NCBI GenBank assembly: GCA_947258425.1 | Contig: CAMYIG010000036.1 | Coordinates: forward strand, 1 to 17,600 | Source of the DNA: SZUA-76 sp945787585 | GTDB lineage: Bacteria; Pseudomonadota; Gammaproteobacteria; SZUA-140 | Direction of reading: 5' to 3' | DNA length: 17,600 nt | Part shown: positions 7,277 through 15,248 of the stretch, in pieces | How positions within the stretch are numbered: the first letter of the stretch is position 1 | Layout of the letters: each line of letters begins with the position of its first letter | Program-made: the position numbers and the translations under genes | Notes under the pieces: model-generated | Database searches by the model: none | What the model saw: the letters and a program-made list of their open reading frames with translations, nothing else | What the model was told of the DNA's origin: nothing

Positions 7277-7747
7277 TTAATTCTCCTCGACGGGCAATGT
7301 TGTTCTATCCACGACTTTGCGAAGGACAAAGCTTGAATGTACACCGCTAACCCCTTTGATGCGCGTGATCTTGTTGAGCAGTAATATCTGAAAGGCGTCC
7401 ATATCTGTGACGACGACTTTAAGTTGGTAGTCAGCAGATTGACCCGTGATCAACAGGCATTCCAGCACCTCATCGAGTTCACTGATCTTTTTTTCAAAAT
7501 TGGCAAAGCGTTCCGGGGTGTGCTGATCCATCGAAATATGAATCAGTGCCATTAATGTGAGTCCTAACTGCTTCGCATTGACAACAGCACGGTAACCCTC
7601 AATCAGGCCGCTCTGTTCCAGTGCCTTAACGCGTCGCAAGCAGGGGGAAGGAGAGAGGCCGATCTGTTCGGCAAGGGTCTGATTACTGATGTGGCCATCC
7701 TGTTGCAGGATTCTTAGAATCTTTCGATCATAACGGTCTAAGGGCAT
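7277..7747 (-). CDS. Lrp/AsnC family transcriptional regulator
   Basis: Lrp/AsnC proteins are small DNA-binding regulators, usually octamers, that respond to amino acids. The 156 residues give the standard layout: an N-terminal DNA-binding helix-turn-helix (about 4-52; SNQTLAEQIGLSPSPCLRRV holds the recognition helix) and a C-terminal RAM ligand and assembly domain (about 65-145; ALIHISMDQHTPERF, ITGQSADYQLKVVV). The LSPSPCLRRV segment is a hallmark of the Lrp branch that includes E. coli Lrp. The gene is divergent from leuA, with about 200 bases between the two starts, and its last codons contain the ribosome binding site of the mutarotase gene. Position suggests control of leuA and of itself, with leucine as a candidate effector; that is inference. 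Symbol lrp is not assigned because many paralogues share this layout. Confidence 0.95.
   Translation of the reverse strand: MPLDRYDRKILRILQQDGHISNQTLAEQIGLSPSPCLRRVKALEQSGLIEGYRAVVNAKQLGLTLMALIHISMDQHTPERFANFEKKISELDEVLECLLITGQSADYQLKVVVTDMDAFQILLLNKITRIKGVSGVHSSFVLRKVVDRTTLPVEEN
7283..7288 (-). promoter_or_regulatory. Ribosome binding site of the mutarotase gene inside the regulator gene
   Basis: On the minus strand the last codons of the Lrp-type gene read GAG GAG AAT TAA, then one G and the ATG of the mutarotase. The GAGGAG is a near-perfect Shine-Dalgarno sequence seven bases from that ATG. It decides the mutarotase start and implies translational coupling of the two genes. Confidence 0.85.
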
Positions 7748-7810
7748 GGCTTTGCTCTCATTTATTTAAAATGTTTGCTGTGTGTCAATGTTTTCAGTTT
7801 TATTGAAATA

Positions 7811-7852
7811 ATATTGCCATATAATAATTAATATCGGCAGTATTAGCAATAT
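7811..7852. promoter_or_regulatory. Candidate operator: inverted repeat ATATTGC ... GCAATAT
   Basis: Two perfect 7-base arms, 7811-7817 and 7846-7852, face each other across 28 bases in the Lrp-leuA spacer. The right arm overlaps the TATAAT box at 7850-7855 proposed for leuA, and a second TATAAT lies between the arms. The centre-to-centre distance of 35 bases is between three and four helical turns. This fits a protein bound at two sites on DNA, which is how Lrp-type octamers work, but no binding has been shown. Confidence 0.4.
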
Positions 7853-7940
7853 AATGGCTTGATATCTGGTTTATTATTGTCCTGTTTCTATATTTAGGTG
7901 CATTTTCTGCTCAATTCAGAACAGGTGCTAATTAAACAGC

Positions 7941-7945
7941 AGGAG
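7941..7945 (+). promoter_or_regulatory. Ribosome binding site deciding the leuA start
   Basis: AGGAG lies six bases before the GTG at 7952. An in-frame GTG at 7898 would add 18 residues (beginning MHFLLNSEQ) that are foreign to the family and would bury this site inside the coding region, so 7952 is taken as the true start. Confidence 0.8.
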
Positions 7946-7951
7946 TTAATA

Positions 7952-9601
7952 GTGAAGACCTTCGATCATCGTAAATATCGTCCAGCCCCAACAGTGCCGA
8001 TCAGCCATCGTCAGTGGCCAGCGCGCCGCATCGAACAGGCGCCTATTTGGGCGAGTGTCGATCTGCGCGATGGCAATCAGGCGTTGGTTGAGCCGATGAA
8101 CGTCGCGCAGAAACGGGTGATGTGGGCATTACTATTAAAGCTCGGCTTTAAGCAGATTGAGATCGGTTTTCCGGCAGCGAGTCAGGCCGATTATGATTTC
8201 GCACGCTGGTTGATCGAAGCAGATCAGATTCCGGATGATGTGCAGATACAGGTACTGGTTCAGGCACGTGAAGCGTTGATAACCAGAACCTTTGAGGCAT
8301 TAAAGGGGGCGAAGCAGGCGATAGTGCATGTCTATAATTCGACTTCAACGGTACAGCGTGAACGGGTGTTCTGTTTGAGTCGTGAAGGTATCATCAACAT
8401 TGCGGTACAAGGTGCGCAGTGGGTAAAAGCGGAGTCAGGGAAGTATCCTGAAACTCAGTGGCAGTTTCAGTACTCACCAGAGAGTTTCACCAATACTGAA
8501 ATGGATTACGCCGTCGAGGTGTGTGAAGCGGTGCTTGATGTGTGGCAGCCGACCCCAGCGAATAAATGCATTATCAATCTGCCTGCCACGGTTGAGTCGA
8601 GCACGCCCAATCTGTTTGCCGATCAGGTGGAGTACTTCTGCACCCACATCAATCGGCGTGATTCTATAATTGTTTCGTTGCATACGCATAACGATCGCGG
8701 CTGTGCTGTTGCCGCCGCCGAGCTGGGGATGATGGCCGGGGCGGATCGTGTCGAAGGCACGTTGTTGGGCAACGGTGAACGCACCGGTAATATGGATCTG
8801 ATTACGATGGCGATGAACCTCTATAGCCAGGGGATCGATCCTGTGCTGGATCTCTCCGAGCCTGATGAGATTATTCGCGTGGTGACCGAGTGCACACAAA
8901 TCCCCGTTAATCCGCGCCATCCGTGGGTCGGCGAGTTAGTCTACACCGCCTTTTCTGGTAGTCATCAGGATGCAATTCGTAAATGCCTACAACAGCAGCG
9001 TGACGATGAATCGTGGCAAGTCGCCTATCTACCCATCGATCCCAGAGACCTGGGGCGTGATTATAAGGCAATCATCCGTGTAAATAGCCAGTCAGGTAAA
9101 GGGGGCATCGCTTTTGTACTGGAGCGTGATTACGGTATTCATTTACCCCGCTGGATGCAGAGCGAACTCGCTGTGTTAGTGCAAAAAATGAGTGAGTCAC
9201 AGGGGGGGGTGATCGATGGTGAAGCGATTTATCACTGTTTTGTCGATCACTTTGTCAAAGACCATTCTCCACTTGCACTCAAAAGATATCATCTCGATCA
9301 CAACGGTTCGAGAGATGTCATAGACGCGCGTATTAACAACGATGGGTGTGAACAGATAATCAAAGGCGAAGGCGAGGGGGCAATTTCAGCGTTTATCGAT
9401 GCCTGGCAGCAGCACAGTGGTCAATCGTTGAAGGTGATCGATTACAGTGAACACGCGCTCGAAGAGGGCACTGATGCTGAAGCGATTGCCTACGTGCAGC
9501 TGGAAATAGCGGGACGTTGCTATGGCGGTTCAGCGCGGGATCACGACACGGTGAGTGCCTCATTGAAGGCGGTGATTTCGGCATTGAATCGTAGTAAGTA
9601 G
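7952..9601 (+). CDS. leuA: 2-isopropylmalate synthase, LeuA family 2
   Basis: The enzyme joins acetyl-CoA and 2-ketoisovalerate to 2-isopropylmalate, the first committed step of leucine synthesis, and is normally inhibited by leucine. The 549-residue product is the longer family-2 type (as in actinobacteria and many proteobacteria), known by KYRPAP and RQWP near the start. The catalytic TIM barrel shows LRDGNQAL (38-45), the metal-binding HTHNDRGC (244-251) and GNGERTGNMDL (273-283). The C-terminal regulatory LeuA dimer domain (about 420-549) ends in the characteristic AGRCYGGSA and HDTVSASLKAVISALNR pattern. All key residues look intact. The start is the GTG at 7952 with AGGAG upstream. The gene is divergent from an Lrp-type regulator and has no other leu gene beside it, so leuBCD must be elsewhere. 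Identity is secure. Confidence 0.97.
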   Translation: MKTFDHRKYRPAPTVPISHRQWPARRIEQAPIWASVDLRDGNQALVEPMNVAQKRVMWALLLKLGFKQIEIGFPAASQADYDFARWLIEADQIPDDVQIQVLVQAREALITRTFEALKGAKQAIVHVYNSTSTVQRERVFCLSREGIINIAVQGAQWVKAESGKYPETQWQFQYSPESFTNTEMDYAVEVCEAVLDVWQPTPANKCIINLPATVESSTPNLFADQVEYFCTHINRRDSIIVSLHTHNDRGCAVAAAELGMMAGADRVEGTLLGNGERTGNMDLITMAMNLYSQGIDPVLDLSEPDEIIRVVTECTQIPVNPRHPWVGELVYTAFSGSHQDAIRKCLQQQRDDESWQVAYLPIDPRDLGRDYKAIIRVNSQSGKGGIAFVLERDYGIHLPRWMQSELAVLVQKMSESQGGVIDGEAIYHCFVDHFVKDHSPLALKRYHLDHNGSRDVIDARINNDGCEQIIKGEGEGAISAFIDAWQQHSGQSLKVIDYSEHALEEGTDAEAIAYVQLEIAGRCYGGSARDHDTVSASLKAVISALNRSK

Positions 9602-9693
9602 GATCGATCTGTTTGAGACATTTAAATTGTGCTTGTTGCAGTCAAGAATTCGGTTGTATGATCGATTGATGTTGATCCCATCGGCACATAAAG

Positions 9694-10797
9694 TTGAACG
9701 TTAAACAAGACCTGTCCTGTTTTCAGAGCAGTTATGCAGCGGCACGCGCACGTTTCCTGCAATGCATCAGTGCGGTGCCCTCTGAATTGATACGGCTGCA
9801 TGAATCCTACCTTCACCCATTAGCGGGCCCTGATGGCGCGGCCCTTGATCTAGACTGGCTACAACTAGGTCAGCGTGATACGCCTGAACGAATACTTGTC
9901 CTTATTGTGGGAACGCATGGAATAGAGGGTTATACGGGATCAGCCATCGTCTGCAATCAACTATGTGATCTGTCAAAGCAGTTGCAGCAAGATGCTGAAT
10001 TAGGTGTCGTGATAATCCATGCTTTGAACCCCTGGGGGTTTGCCTGGCAGCGACGTTACGACCATGAGGGTATTGACCTTAATCGTAACTTTATTGATTT
10101 TACTGGGCCGCTGCCCGCTGATGCCAACTACGATCGATTGCATGAACAACTATTCAAAGACACCGGCGTATCATTGAAAGCACTTGCGACAGCATGGAAT
10201 CAGCGGTGGGGCGCGCACCATTTTGAGGAGACGATCACAACAGGGCAATATCAACACGCCGATGGGTTATTTTATGGTGGTCGTGACCACAGCTGGTCAC
10301 GTAAGGTGTTGACGCAGGCAAGTGATACCCCATTTTTAAAATCGGCCAGTCGAATCGCAGTGATTGATCTCCATACTGGCTTAGGCCCTTACGGACATGG
10401 CGAGGTGATCAATGATCATACGCCTGGGAGTGCCGGTTTTAAGCTGGCTGCTCAGTGGTACGGTGCCAATGCGCAGGCTGTATTACTGGGCGAATCCTGT
10501 TCTTCACCTAAACATGGGCTGCTTGATTTTTACTGGCATCAGCTCATCGCCGAGCGCGGCTGTTTTGTCACGCTTGAATTCGGCACTTATTCACTGGAAG
10601 GCTTAATCGCGGTGAGTTATGAAGAGCAACGTTATCACCTTAGCCACCGTCAGGCACAGACAGCGCGTAGTTTAAAGGCTCCAGCGGTGATCGCCCTGCG
10701 TGATTTTTTCTACCCACAAGATGATACCTGGCGCGCACTTGTGTTATTTCGTGCCGATCAAATTATTCAATTGGCGTTACACGGCATGCGCACGTAA
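9694..10797 (+). CDS. DUF2817 family, M14-like zinc carboxypeptidase
   Basis: The product (about 367 residues) belongs to the DUF2817 group, which shares the fold and zinc site of M14 carboxypeptidases. The metal ligands are visible as H-x-x-E in GTHGIEGYTGSA (H75, E78) and the later histidine in IDLHTGLG (H227). The substrate-carboxylate-binding NRN follows at 130-132, and the catalytic glutamate is probably E295 in LEFGTYS. No signal peptide is seen, so it should act in the cytoplasm; the substrate is unknown (peptides or an acylated amino acid are possible). The start is uncertain: an in-frame stop precedes at 9673-9675 and the only early start codon is TTG at 9694, without a clear ribosome binding site. 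It follows leuA by 92 bases and converges on the RND permease gene. Family call is good. Confidence 0.85.
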   Translation: MNVKQDLSCFQSSYAAARARFLQCISAVPSELIRLHESYLHPLAGPDGAALDLDWLQLGQRDTPERILVLIVGTHGIEGYTGSAIVCNQLCDLSKQLQQDAELGVVIIHALNPWGFAWQRRYDHEGIDLNRNFIDFTGPLPADANYDRLHEQLFKDTGVSLKALATAWNQRWGAHHFEETITTGQYQHADGLFYGGRDHSWSRKVLTQASDTPFLKSASRIAVIDLHTGLGPYGHGEVINDHTPGSAGFKLAAQWYGANAQAVLLGESCSSPKHGLLDFYWHQLIAERGCFVTLEFGTYSLEGLIAVSYEEQRYHLSHRQAQTARSLKAPAVIALRDFFYPQDDTWRALVLFRADQIIQLALHGMRT

Positions 10798-10848
10798 ATC
10801 ATCAAAACAGGCGCGCCATATGTTTGGGCGAGGGGTAATAAACCGTCT

Positions 10849-13800
10849 TTACAGTGGTTGCTTGTTACGCATAAAGGCGTAATACATCACTGGAATTACC
10901 ACTAGTGTTAACAGGGTTGAGACCAGGATGCCGAAGATCAGCGAGATTGCAAGTCCGTTGAAGATCGGGTCATCAAGAATAAAAAATGCCCCGATCATTG
11001 CCGCCAGGCCCGTCAACACAATCGGTTTAGCGCGCACCGCGCCGGCACGGATGACGGCCTCATCAAGCGGTACACCAGTGGCAACCGTCATGTTAATAAA
11101 GTCCACTAATAAAATTGAATTACGCACGATGATACCGGCCAGTGCAATCATTCCGATCATCGACGTAGCGGTGAAGTTGGCGCCCAACAGAGCATGCCCC
11201 GGTATCACGCCAATGATGGTCAACGGAATCGGTGCCATGATAATCAATGGCACCAGATAGGAGCGGAACTGCGCCACTATCAGCAGATAGATTAGAATCA
11301 TGCCAATACCATAGGCGATGCCCATGTCGCGGAAGGTCTCGTAGGTGATCTGCCATTCCCCGTCCCACTTGAGGCTATAACGATAGGGGTTTTCAGGCTG
11401 GTTTAACAGCGTTTGATCAAGTACATTCTCACCCTGTACCGGCATATTTTTGAGTGCACCGAAGATGGAAAACATGCCATATAACGGACTATCGGTTTTG
11501 CCCGCAACATCACCGGTTACGAACACAACCGGCAGCAGATCTTTATGATAGATGGTGTGTTCACGTTCGCTATTTATGATCGAGACAATTTCTGATAACC
11601 GTACCAATGCCCCTTTTTCGCTGCGTACCTTCAGATTGAGGATGGCGTTGCTGTCTGCCTTTGTTGCGGTAGGCAGCTCTACCCGTAATGGCACAGCGTA
11701 TTTATCGGTAGTGCCGTGCAGATAGCCGACATCTTCACCGCCAATTGCGGCCGTGATTGCGGCGACGACGTTTTGTTGCGCTACGCCCAATAGTGCTGCT
11801 TTCTGTCGATCTACTTCGACGATCAAACGCGGGGCGCGGTGTTCAACGCTATCATCGACATCCACTACTTCATTGGTTTTTTCAAAAATGCCACGCACCT
11901 GTTTGGCAACTTCAATCTGTCCCTCGTAATTCAGACCATAGATTTCAGCGACCAATGGTGCCTGCACCGGTGGGCCAGGCGGCACTTCAACAATTTTTAT
12001 ATTGGCGTCAAAAGGTTCGCCAATCCGTTGCAATGGTTCACGCATCGACAGGGCAATCTCATGACTCTTGCGATCACGTTCGGTGTGATGTACCAGATTG
12101 ACCTGAATGTCGCCCACGTTGGCGCCACTGCGCAGATAGTACTGTCGTACCAGGCCATTAAAATTGATCGGCGCGGCAGTCCCAGCATAGATCTGATAGT
12201 CGGTCACTTCCGGGACGGTGGCAATGTGCCGCGTCAGTTCATGTAATACACGATTGGTTTGTTCGACGCTACTTCCCTCAGGCATGTCGACGATCACCTG
12301 AAACTCTGACTTATTATCGAACGGCAGCATCTTGAGAATCACCAACTTGAAAAAGATCAGGCTGATGGCCAGCAGGATCAAAAATATCACCGTAGCGAAC
12401 AGCCCCCAGCGGCGTGAACGCCCTGACTTATTTGAGAGGAACGGGCTAACAATGCCCTGGAAGAGGCGATGCAGTCGATCATTTTCCGGTGCTTTATGCT
12501 GATCTGTTTTTGCTTCTTTTTCTTCACGCTTGCTGAAGATCTTGTAGGTCAACCACGGCGTGACAACAAAGGCCACTACCAATGAAATGAGCATCCCCAT
12601 GCTGGCATTGATCGGGATCGGGCTCATGTAAGGCCCCATCAGACCCGTGACAAAGGCCATCGGCAGCAGTGCAGCGATCACGGTAAAGGTCGCCAGAATC
12701 GTCGGCCCGCCCACTTCATCGACTGCGCGCGGAATTACCTCTAATAATGGTTTATCACTCATCTGTTTATGACGGTGAATATTTTCAACCACGACGATGG
12801 CATCATCCACCAGTATGCCAATCGAGAAGATCAGCGCGAATAGTGAGACACGATTGAGGGTAAAGCCCCATGCCCACGAGGCAAAGAGGGTGATCATCAA
12901 GGTAATCACCACTGCGGTACCGACGATCAGCGCCTCGCGTCGTCCAAGCGCAAAGAAGACCAGCAACACCACCGAAGCAGTGGCAAAGGTCAACTTCTTG
13001 AACAGCGTCATCGCCTTGTCGGTGGCGGTGGCACCGTAGTTACGTGTCACCGTCACTTCGATGCCTTCGGGGATAAAGAGGCCGCGGATCTGCTCAACCC
13101 GTTCGATTACCTGATCGGCAATCGCGGCGGCATTGGTGCCGGGCTGTTTGGCAATGGCAATGGTGACGGCCGGAAACTCGCCCTTGATAGGGTGCGTGGA
13201 AGCCGCACCTGTACCAAACCAGATGAACTGTTCGGGCTGGTCTGGGCCTGGCGAGACATCCGCGACATCACTTAAATAGACCGGTGCGCCGTTATGCAAC
13301 CCAATGACCAGTGCCGCCACCTCTGCTGCTGACGTCAGAAAGCGGCCAGCCTGTATCTCGATTTCGCGATTATTGCTGACCAGCGCGCCTGCATCACGAG
13401 TCGCATTGGCGGCCATCAGGGCGGCGCGTAGCTCTTCAAAGGCGATGTTGTATCCGGCCATGCGTTGTGGATCCAGCAAAATACGCACGACCTGTTCGGG
13501 CCCGCCAATGGTATAAATATCGCGCGTGCCGGGCACCCGTTTTAATTCGGCCTCTATCGTGTTGGCGACCTGTTTCAGTTCATGGCCGGCACGGGTTGGA
13601 TCGTCTGTCCACAGAGTCACGCTGACAATGGGCACATCATCGATCCCCTTCGGTTTGACGATGGCACGCCCCACGCCCAGCCCTCGCGGCAGCCAGTCTT
13701 CATTGGAATAGACCTGATTGTAGAGATTGACAATACTCTGCGTGCGATCTTCGCCGACTTCAAACTGCACCGTGAGCACCGATATGCCGGGGCGTGAAAC

Positions 13801-14070
13801 AGAGTAGACATGCTCTACGCCTTTGATTTCAGACAGCACCTGCTCGGCCGGTGTGCTCACCAGATGTTCGACCTCAACTGCGGTCGCTCCCGGGTAAGGG
13901 ATAAAGACATTGGCAAAGGTGACTTCGATTTGCGGCTCTTCTTCGCGGGGTGTCACCAGCACAGCAAAGAAACCCATCAAGATTCCGACCAACGCCAACA
14001 AGGGCGTCAATTCATTACGCAGGAATTTTTTTGCAATCGATCCTGAAAGGCCCAGCTTATCGTTGCTCAT
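10849..14070 (-). CDS. RND-type efflux pump inner-membrane permease
   Basis: This 1073-residue protein is the proton-driven permease of a tripartite efflux pump. It shows the two-fold RND layout: a first membrane helix at about 22-40, a large periplasmic loop (41-355), helices 3-6, a second periplasmic loop, then the last helix block ending at residue 1065. The helix-4 proton relay carries paired aspartates D422 and D423 in FSIGILVDDAIVVVENIHRH, the pattern of the hydrophobe/amphiphile (AcrB, HAE-1) class; heavy-metal exporters such as CzcA read differently there. A basic-acidic cytoplasmic linker (EEKEAKTDQHK) separates the halves, and TATSMIGMIALAGIIVRNS marks the second half. The ATG is nine bases after the adaptor stop, with AAGGT overlapping that stop, so the pair is coupled. 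Substrate is unknown; no outer-membrane channel gene follows within the window. Confidence 0.95.
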   Translation of the reverse strand: MSNDKLGLSGSIAKKFLRNELTPLLALVGILMGFFAVLVTPREEEPQIEVTFANVFIPYPGATAVEVEHLVSTPAEQVLSEIKGVEHVYSVSRPGISVLTVQFEVGEDRTQSIVNLYNQVYSNEDWLPRGLGVGRAIVKPKGIDDVPIVSVTLWTDDPTRAGHELKQVANTIEAELKRVPGTRDIYTIGGPEQVVRILLDPQRMAGYNIAFEELRAALMAANATRDAGALVSNNREIEIQAGRFLTSAAEVAALVIGLHNGAPVYLSDVADVSPGPDQPEQFIWFGTGAASTHPIKGEFPAVTIAIAKQPGTNAAAIADQVIERVEQIRGLFIPEGIEVTVTRNYGATATDKAMTLFKKLTFATASVVLLVFFALGRREALIVGTAVVITLMITLFASWAWGFTLNRVSLFALIFSIGILVDDAIVVVENIHRHKQMSDKPLLEVIPRAVDEVGGPTILATFTVIAALLPMAFVTGLMGPYMSPIPINASMGMLISLVVAFVVTPWLTYKIFSKREEKEAKTDQHKAPENDRLHRLFQGIVSPFLSNKSGRSRRWGLFATVIFLILLAISLIFFKLVILKMLPFDNKSEFQVIVDMPEGSSVEQTNRVLHELTRHIATVPEVTDYQIYAGTAAPINFNGLVRQYYLRSGANVGDIQVNLVHHTERDRKSHEIALSMREPLQRIGEPFDANIKIVEVPPGPPVQAPLVAEIYGLNYEGQIEVAKQVRGIFEKTNEVVDVDDSVEHRAPRLIVEVDRQKAALLGVAQQNVVAAITAAIGGEDVGYLHGTTDKYAVPLRVELPTATKADSNAILNLKVRSEKGALVRLSEIVSIINSEREHTIYHKDLLPVVFVTGDVAGKTDSPLYGMFSIFGALKNMPVQGENVLDQTLLNQPENPYRYSLKWDGEWQITYETFRDMGIAYGIGMILIYLLIVAQFRSYLVPLIIMAPIPLTIIGVIPGHALLGANFTATSMIGMIALAGIIVRNSILLVDFINMTVATGVPLDEAVIRAGAVRAKPIVLTGLAAMIGAFFILDDPIFNGLAISLIFGILVSTLLTLVVIPVMYYAFMRNKQPL

Positions 14071-14079
14071 GGCAGTACC

Positions 14080-15108
14080 TTAATGTTGCTGCTTGAGTGC
14101 GATGCCTGCCGCAATCGGATCAACGGCAACCTGTTCACCTTCATCCAGGCCTGCGAGCACTTCGATTGAGTCATTGTCTCGCCAGCCAGTGCGAATCTGC
14201 CTTAGGGAGATGCCACCCTCTGGTTTAACCACGTACACGGCTGTTAATTCACTCCGATGAACAACAGCACTTGCGGGTACTAAAAGACGGCTGGTTTCCC
14301 CCGTGATCAATGCAATTTTGAGAAACATACCGGGATATAGTGGCTGGTCAGTTTGCGGGAGGGTAACTCTAATCTTAAATGTATGGGCCTGTTCATCAGC
14401 GAAAGGAAAAACACGGATAGCATCAGACTTAACGCGTGAACCATCAGGCATCACCACTATGGCAGTAGTATGTTGACGTATGTCATTGACTAAAGATTGC
14501 GGAATAGTCGCTGTCACGCGCAACGCCTCAAGCGAAACCCCGGTCATCAATGGCTGACCGATACTCACTGATTCACCGACTTCAACATGTCGCTGGATGA
14601 CATAACCACTGAAGGGCGCCTTAACCACCGTATAGCCCGCCTGAATCCTGGCCTCATCCAGCGCGGCTTCGCTCGCATCCAGCTTTGCTCTGGCTGCTTT
14701 TAATGATGCCTCGGCCTTATCCAGCGCGGCTTTGGAGACCAGTTTCTTTGCGTAAATGTCGCTGATTCGCCGATGTTCATCCTCAGCCTCCTGTCTGCGT
14801 GCCTGTGCTTCACGCAAAGCGGCTTCCGCCTGACTCGAACGGGCCTTCTGCTCGCTACCACGAAACTGCAGGATGACGGCGTCTTTGGGGACAAAGTCAT
14901 CAACGTCGTAATTAATGTTAATGACACGCCCCATCACCTGTGATGAAACGGTTGATTTATGGACGGCTTCAACAAGCCCATCAAAGAGACGCTCATTGGC
15001 CACTGTTTTATGCAGGGCCGGAGCTGTTTGGATGGTAGCTGCGTGACTGGCGTGTATAAAACTCATCAGTACAATCGAAATTATTGCTGTGATTTGATAC
15101 CGTTTCAT
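14080..15108 (-). CDS. RND efflux periplasmic adaptor (membrane fusion protein)
   Basis: The adaptor bridges the permease and an outer-membrane channel across the periplasm. The 342-residue product begins with a signal peptide: MKRYQITAII then a hydrophobic stretch and ASHA, with cleavage likely near residue 23-24. It is not an obvious lipoprotein, since no lipobox cysteine is seen. A first half of the lipoyl (barrel-sandwich) domain is followed by an alpha-helical hairpin (about 88-150, rich in Ala, Glu, Arg and Lys), then the second half with VVKAPFSGYVIQRHVEVGE, a beta-barrel domain and a membrane-proximal C-terminus. The start is the ATG at 15108 with AAGGAG nine bases upstream; the frame also runs back to an ATG at 15129, which would put seven charged residues before the signal peptide. 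It is the first gene of the operon and divergent from frmA. Confidence 0.93.
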   Translation of the reverse strand: MKRYQITAIISIVLMSFIHASHAATIQTAPALHKTVANERLFDGLVEAVHKSTVSSQVMGRVININYDVDDFVPKDAVILQFRGSEQKARSSQAEAALREAQARRQEAEDEHRRISDIYAKKLVSKAALDKAEASLKAARAKLDASEAALDEARIQAGYTVVKAPFSGYVIQRHVEVGESVSIGQPLMTGVSLEALRVTATIPQSLVNDIRQHTTAIVVMPDGSRVKSDAIRVFPFADEQAHTFKIRVTLPQTDQPLYPGMFLKIALITGETSRLLVPASAVVHRSELTAVYVVKPEGGISLRQIRTGWRDNDSIEVLAGLDEGEQVAVDPIAAGIALKQQH

Positions 15109-15117
15109 TTCTGGATG

Positions 15118-15123
15118 CTCCTT
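15118..15123 (-). promoter_or_regulatory. Ribosome binding site deciding the adaptor start
   Basis: On the minus strand AAGGAG (complement of 15118-15123) lies nine bases before the ATG at 15108. The earlier in-frame ATG at 15129 would place this site inside the gene, so the shorter start is preferred. Confidence 0.7.
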
Positions 15124-15130
15124 GGCCACG

Positions 15131-15150
15131 CCATAATTTTTATATTATGG
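15131..15150. promoter_or_regulatory. Inverted repeat CCATAAT-6-ATTATGG in the pump/frmA divergent spacer
   Basis: Perfect 7-base arms at 15131-15137 and 15144-15150 flank six bases. The site lies just upstream of the adaptor's ribosome binding site, where it could be an operator for the pump operon or a weak RNA stem in its leader. The word TATATTAT recurs at 15179-15186, 38 bases away from its copy at 15141-15148. No regulator gene is adjacent and promoter boxes are not clear on either strand. Confidence 0.4.
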
Positions 15151-15248
15151 TTTTCTAGTTCGTTTTATAACAGTACCATATATTATAAATTTCAGTGGTC
15201 AGATGATCATTATCAAATTGAAGTTGTAAATTTTCAAAGGAGAGCAGG

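Larger units (their letters stand above)
7748..7951. promoter_or_regulatory. Shared control region between lrp-like gene and leuA
   Basis: This AT-rich stretch of about 200 bases holds the divergent promoters. For leuA, a TATAAT at 7850-7855 is preceded at 16 bases by TTAATA (7828-7833), and another TATAAT lies at 7820-7825 without a good -35. For the regulator, a perfect TTGACA reads on the minus strand at 7788-7783, with only a weak -10 downstream of it. A 7-base inverted repeat is described separately. No leucine-rich leader peptide or attenuator is visible before leuA. All promoter calls are by eye. Confidence 0.45.

Noticed and set aside
7276..7344. Longer N-terminus for the mutarotase
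   Set aside because: It would overlap the regulator gene by 68 bases and ignore the GAGGAG at 7283-7288; the extra residues are out-of-frame regulator sequence.
7898..7951. Upstream GTG start for leuA, or a leader peptide
   Set aside because: The frame runs without a stop into leuA, so it is not a leader peptide; the AGGAG before 7952 and family alignment favour the shorter form. It is not rich in leucine codons in the manner of a leu leader.
8474..8920. 148-codon open frame on the minus strand inside leuA
   Set aside because: It is antisense to the most conserved part of leuA (HTHND and GNGERTGN) and has no recognisable protein features; a shadow frame.
10798..10848. GGCGCGCC palindrome between convergent genes as a terminator
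   Set aside because: The eight-base palindrome leaves no loop and has no T tract on either strand; just a chance palindrome.
11839..12246. 135-codon plus-strand open frame inside the RND permease gene
   Set aside because: Antisense to a conserved permease region, with no own ribosome binding site or family resemblance.
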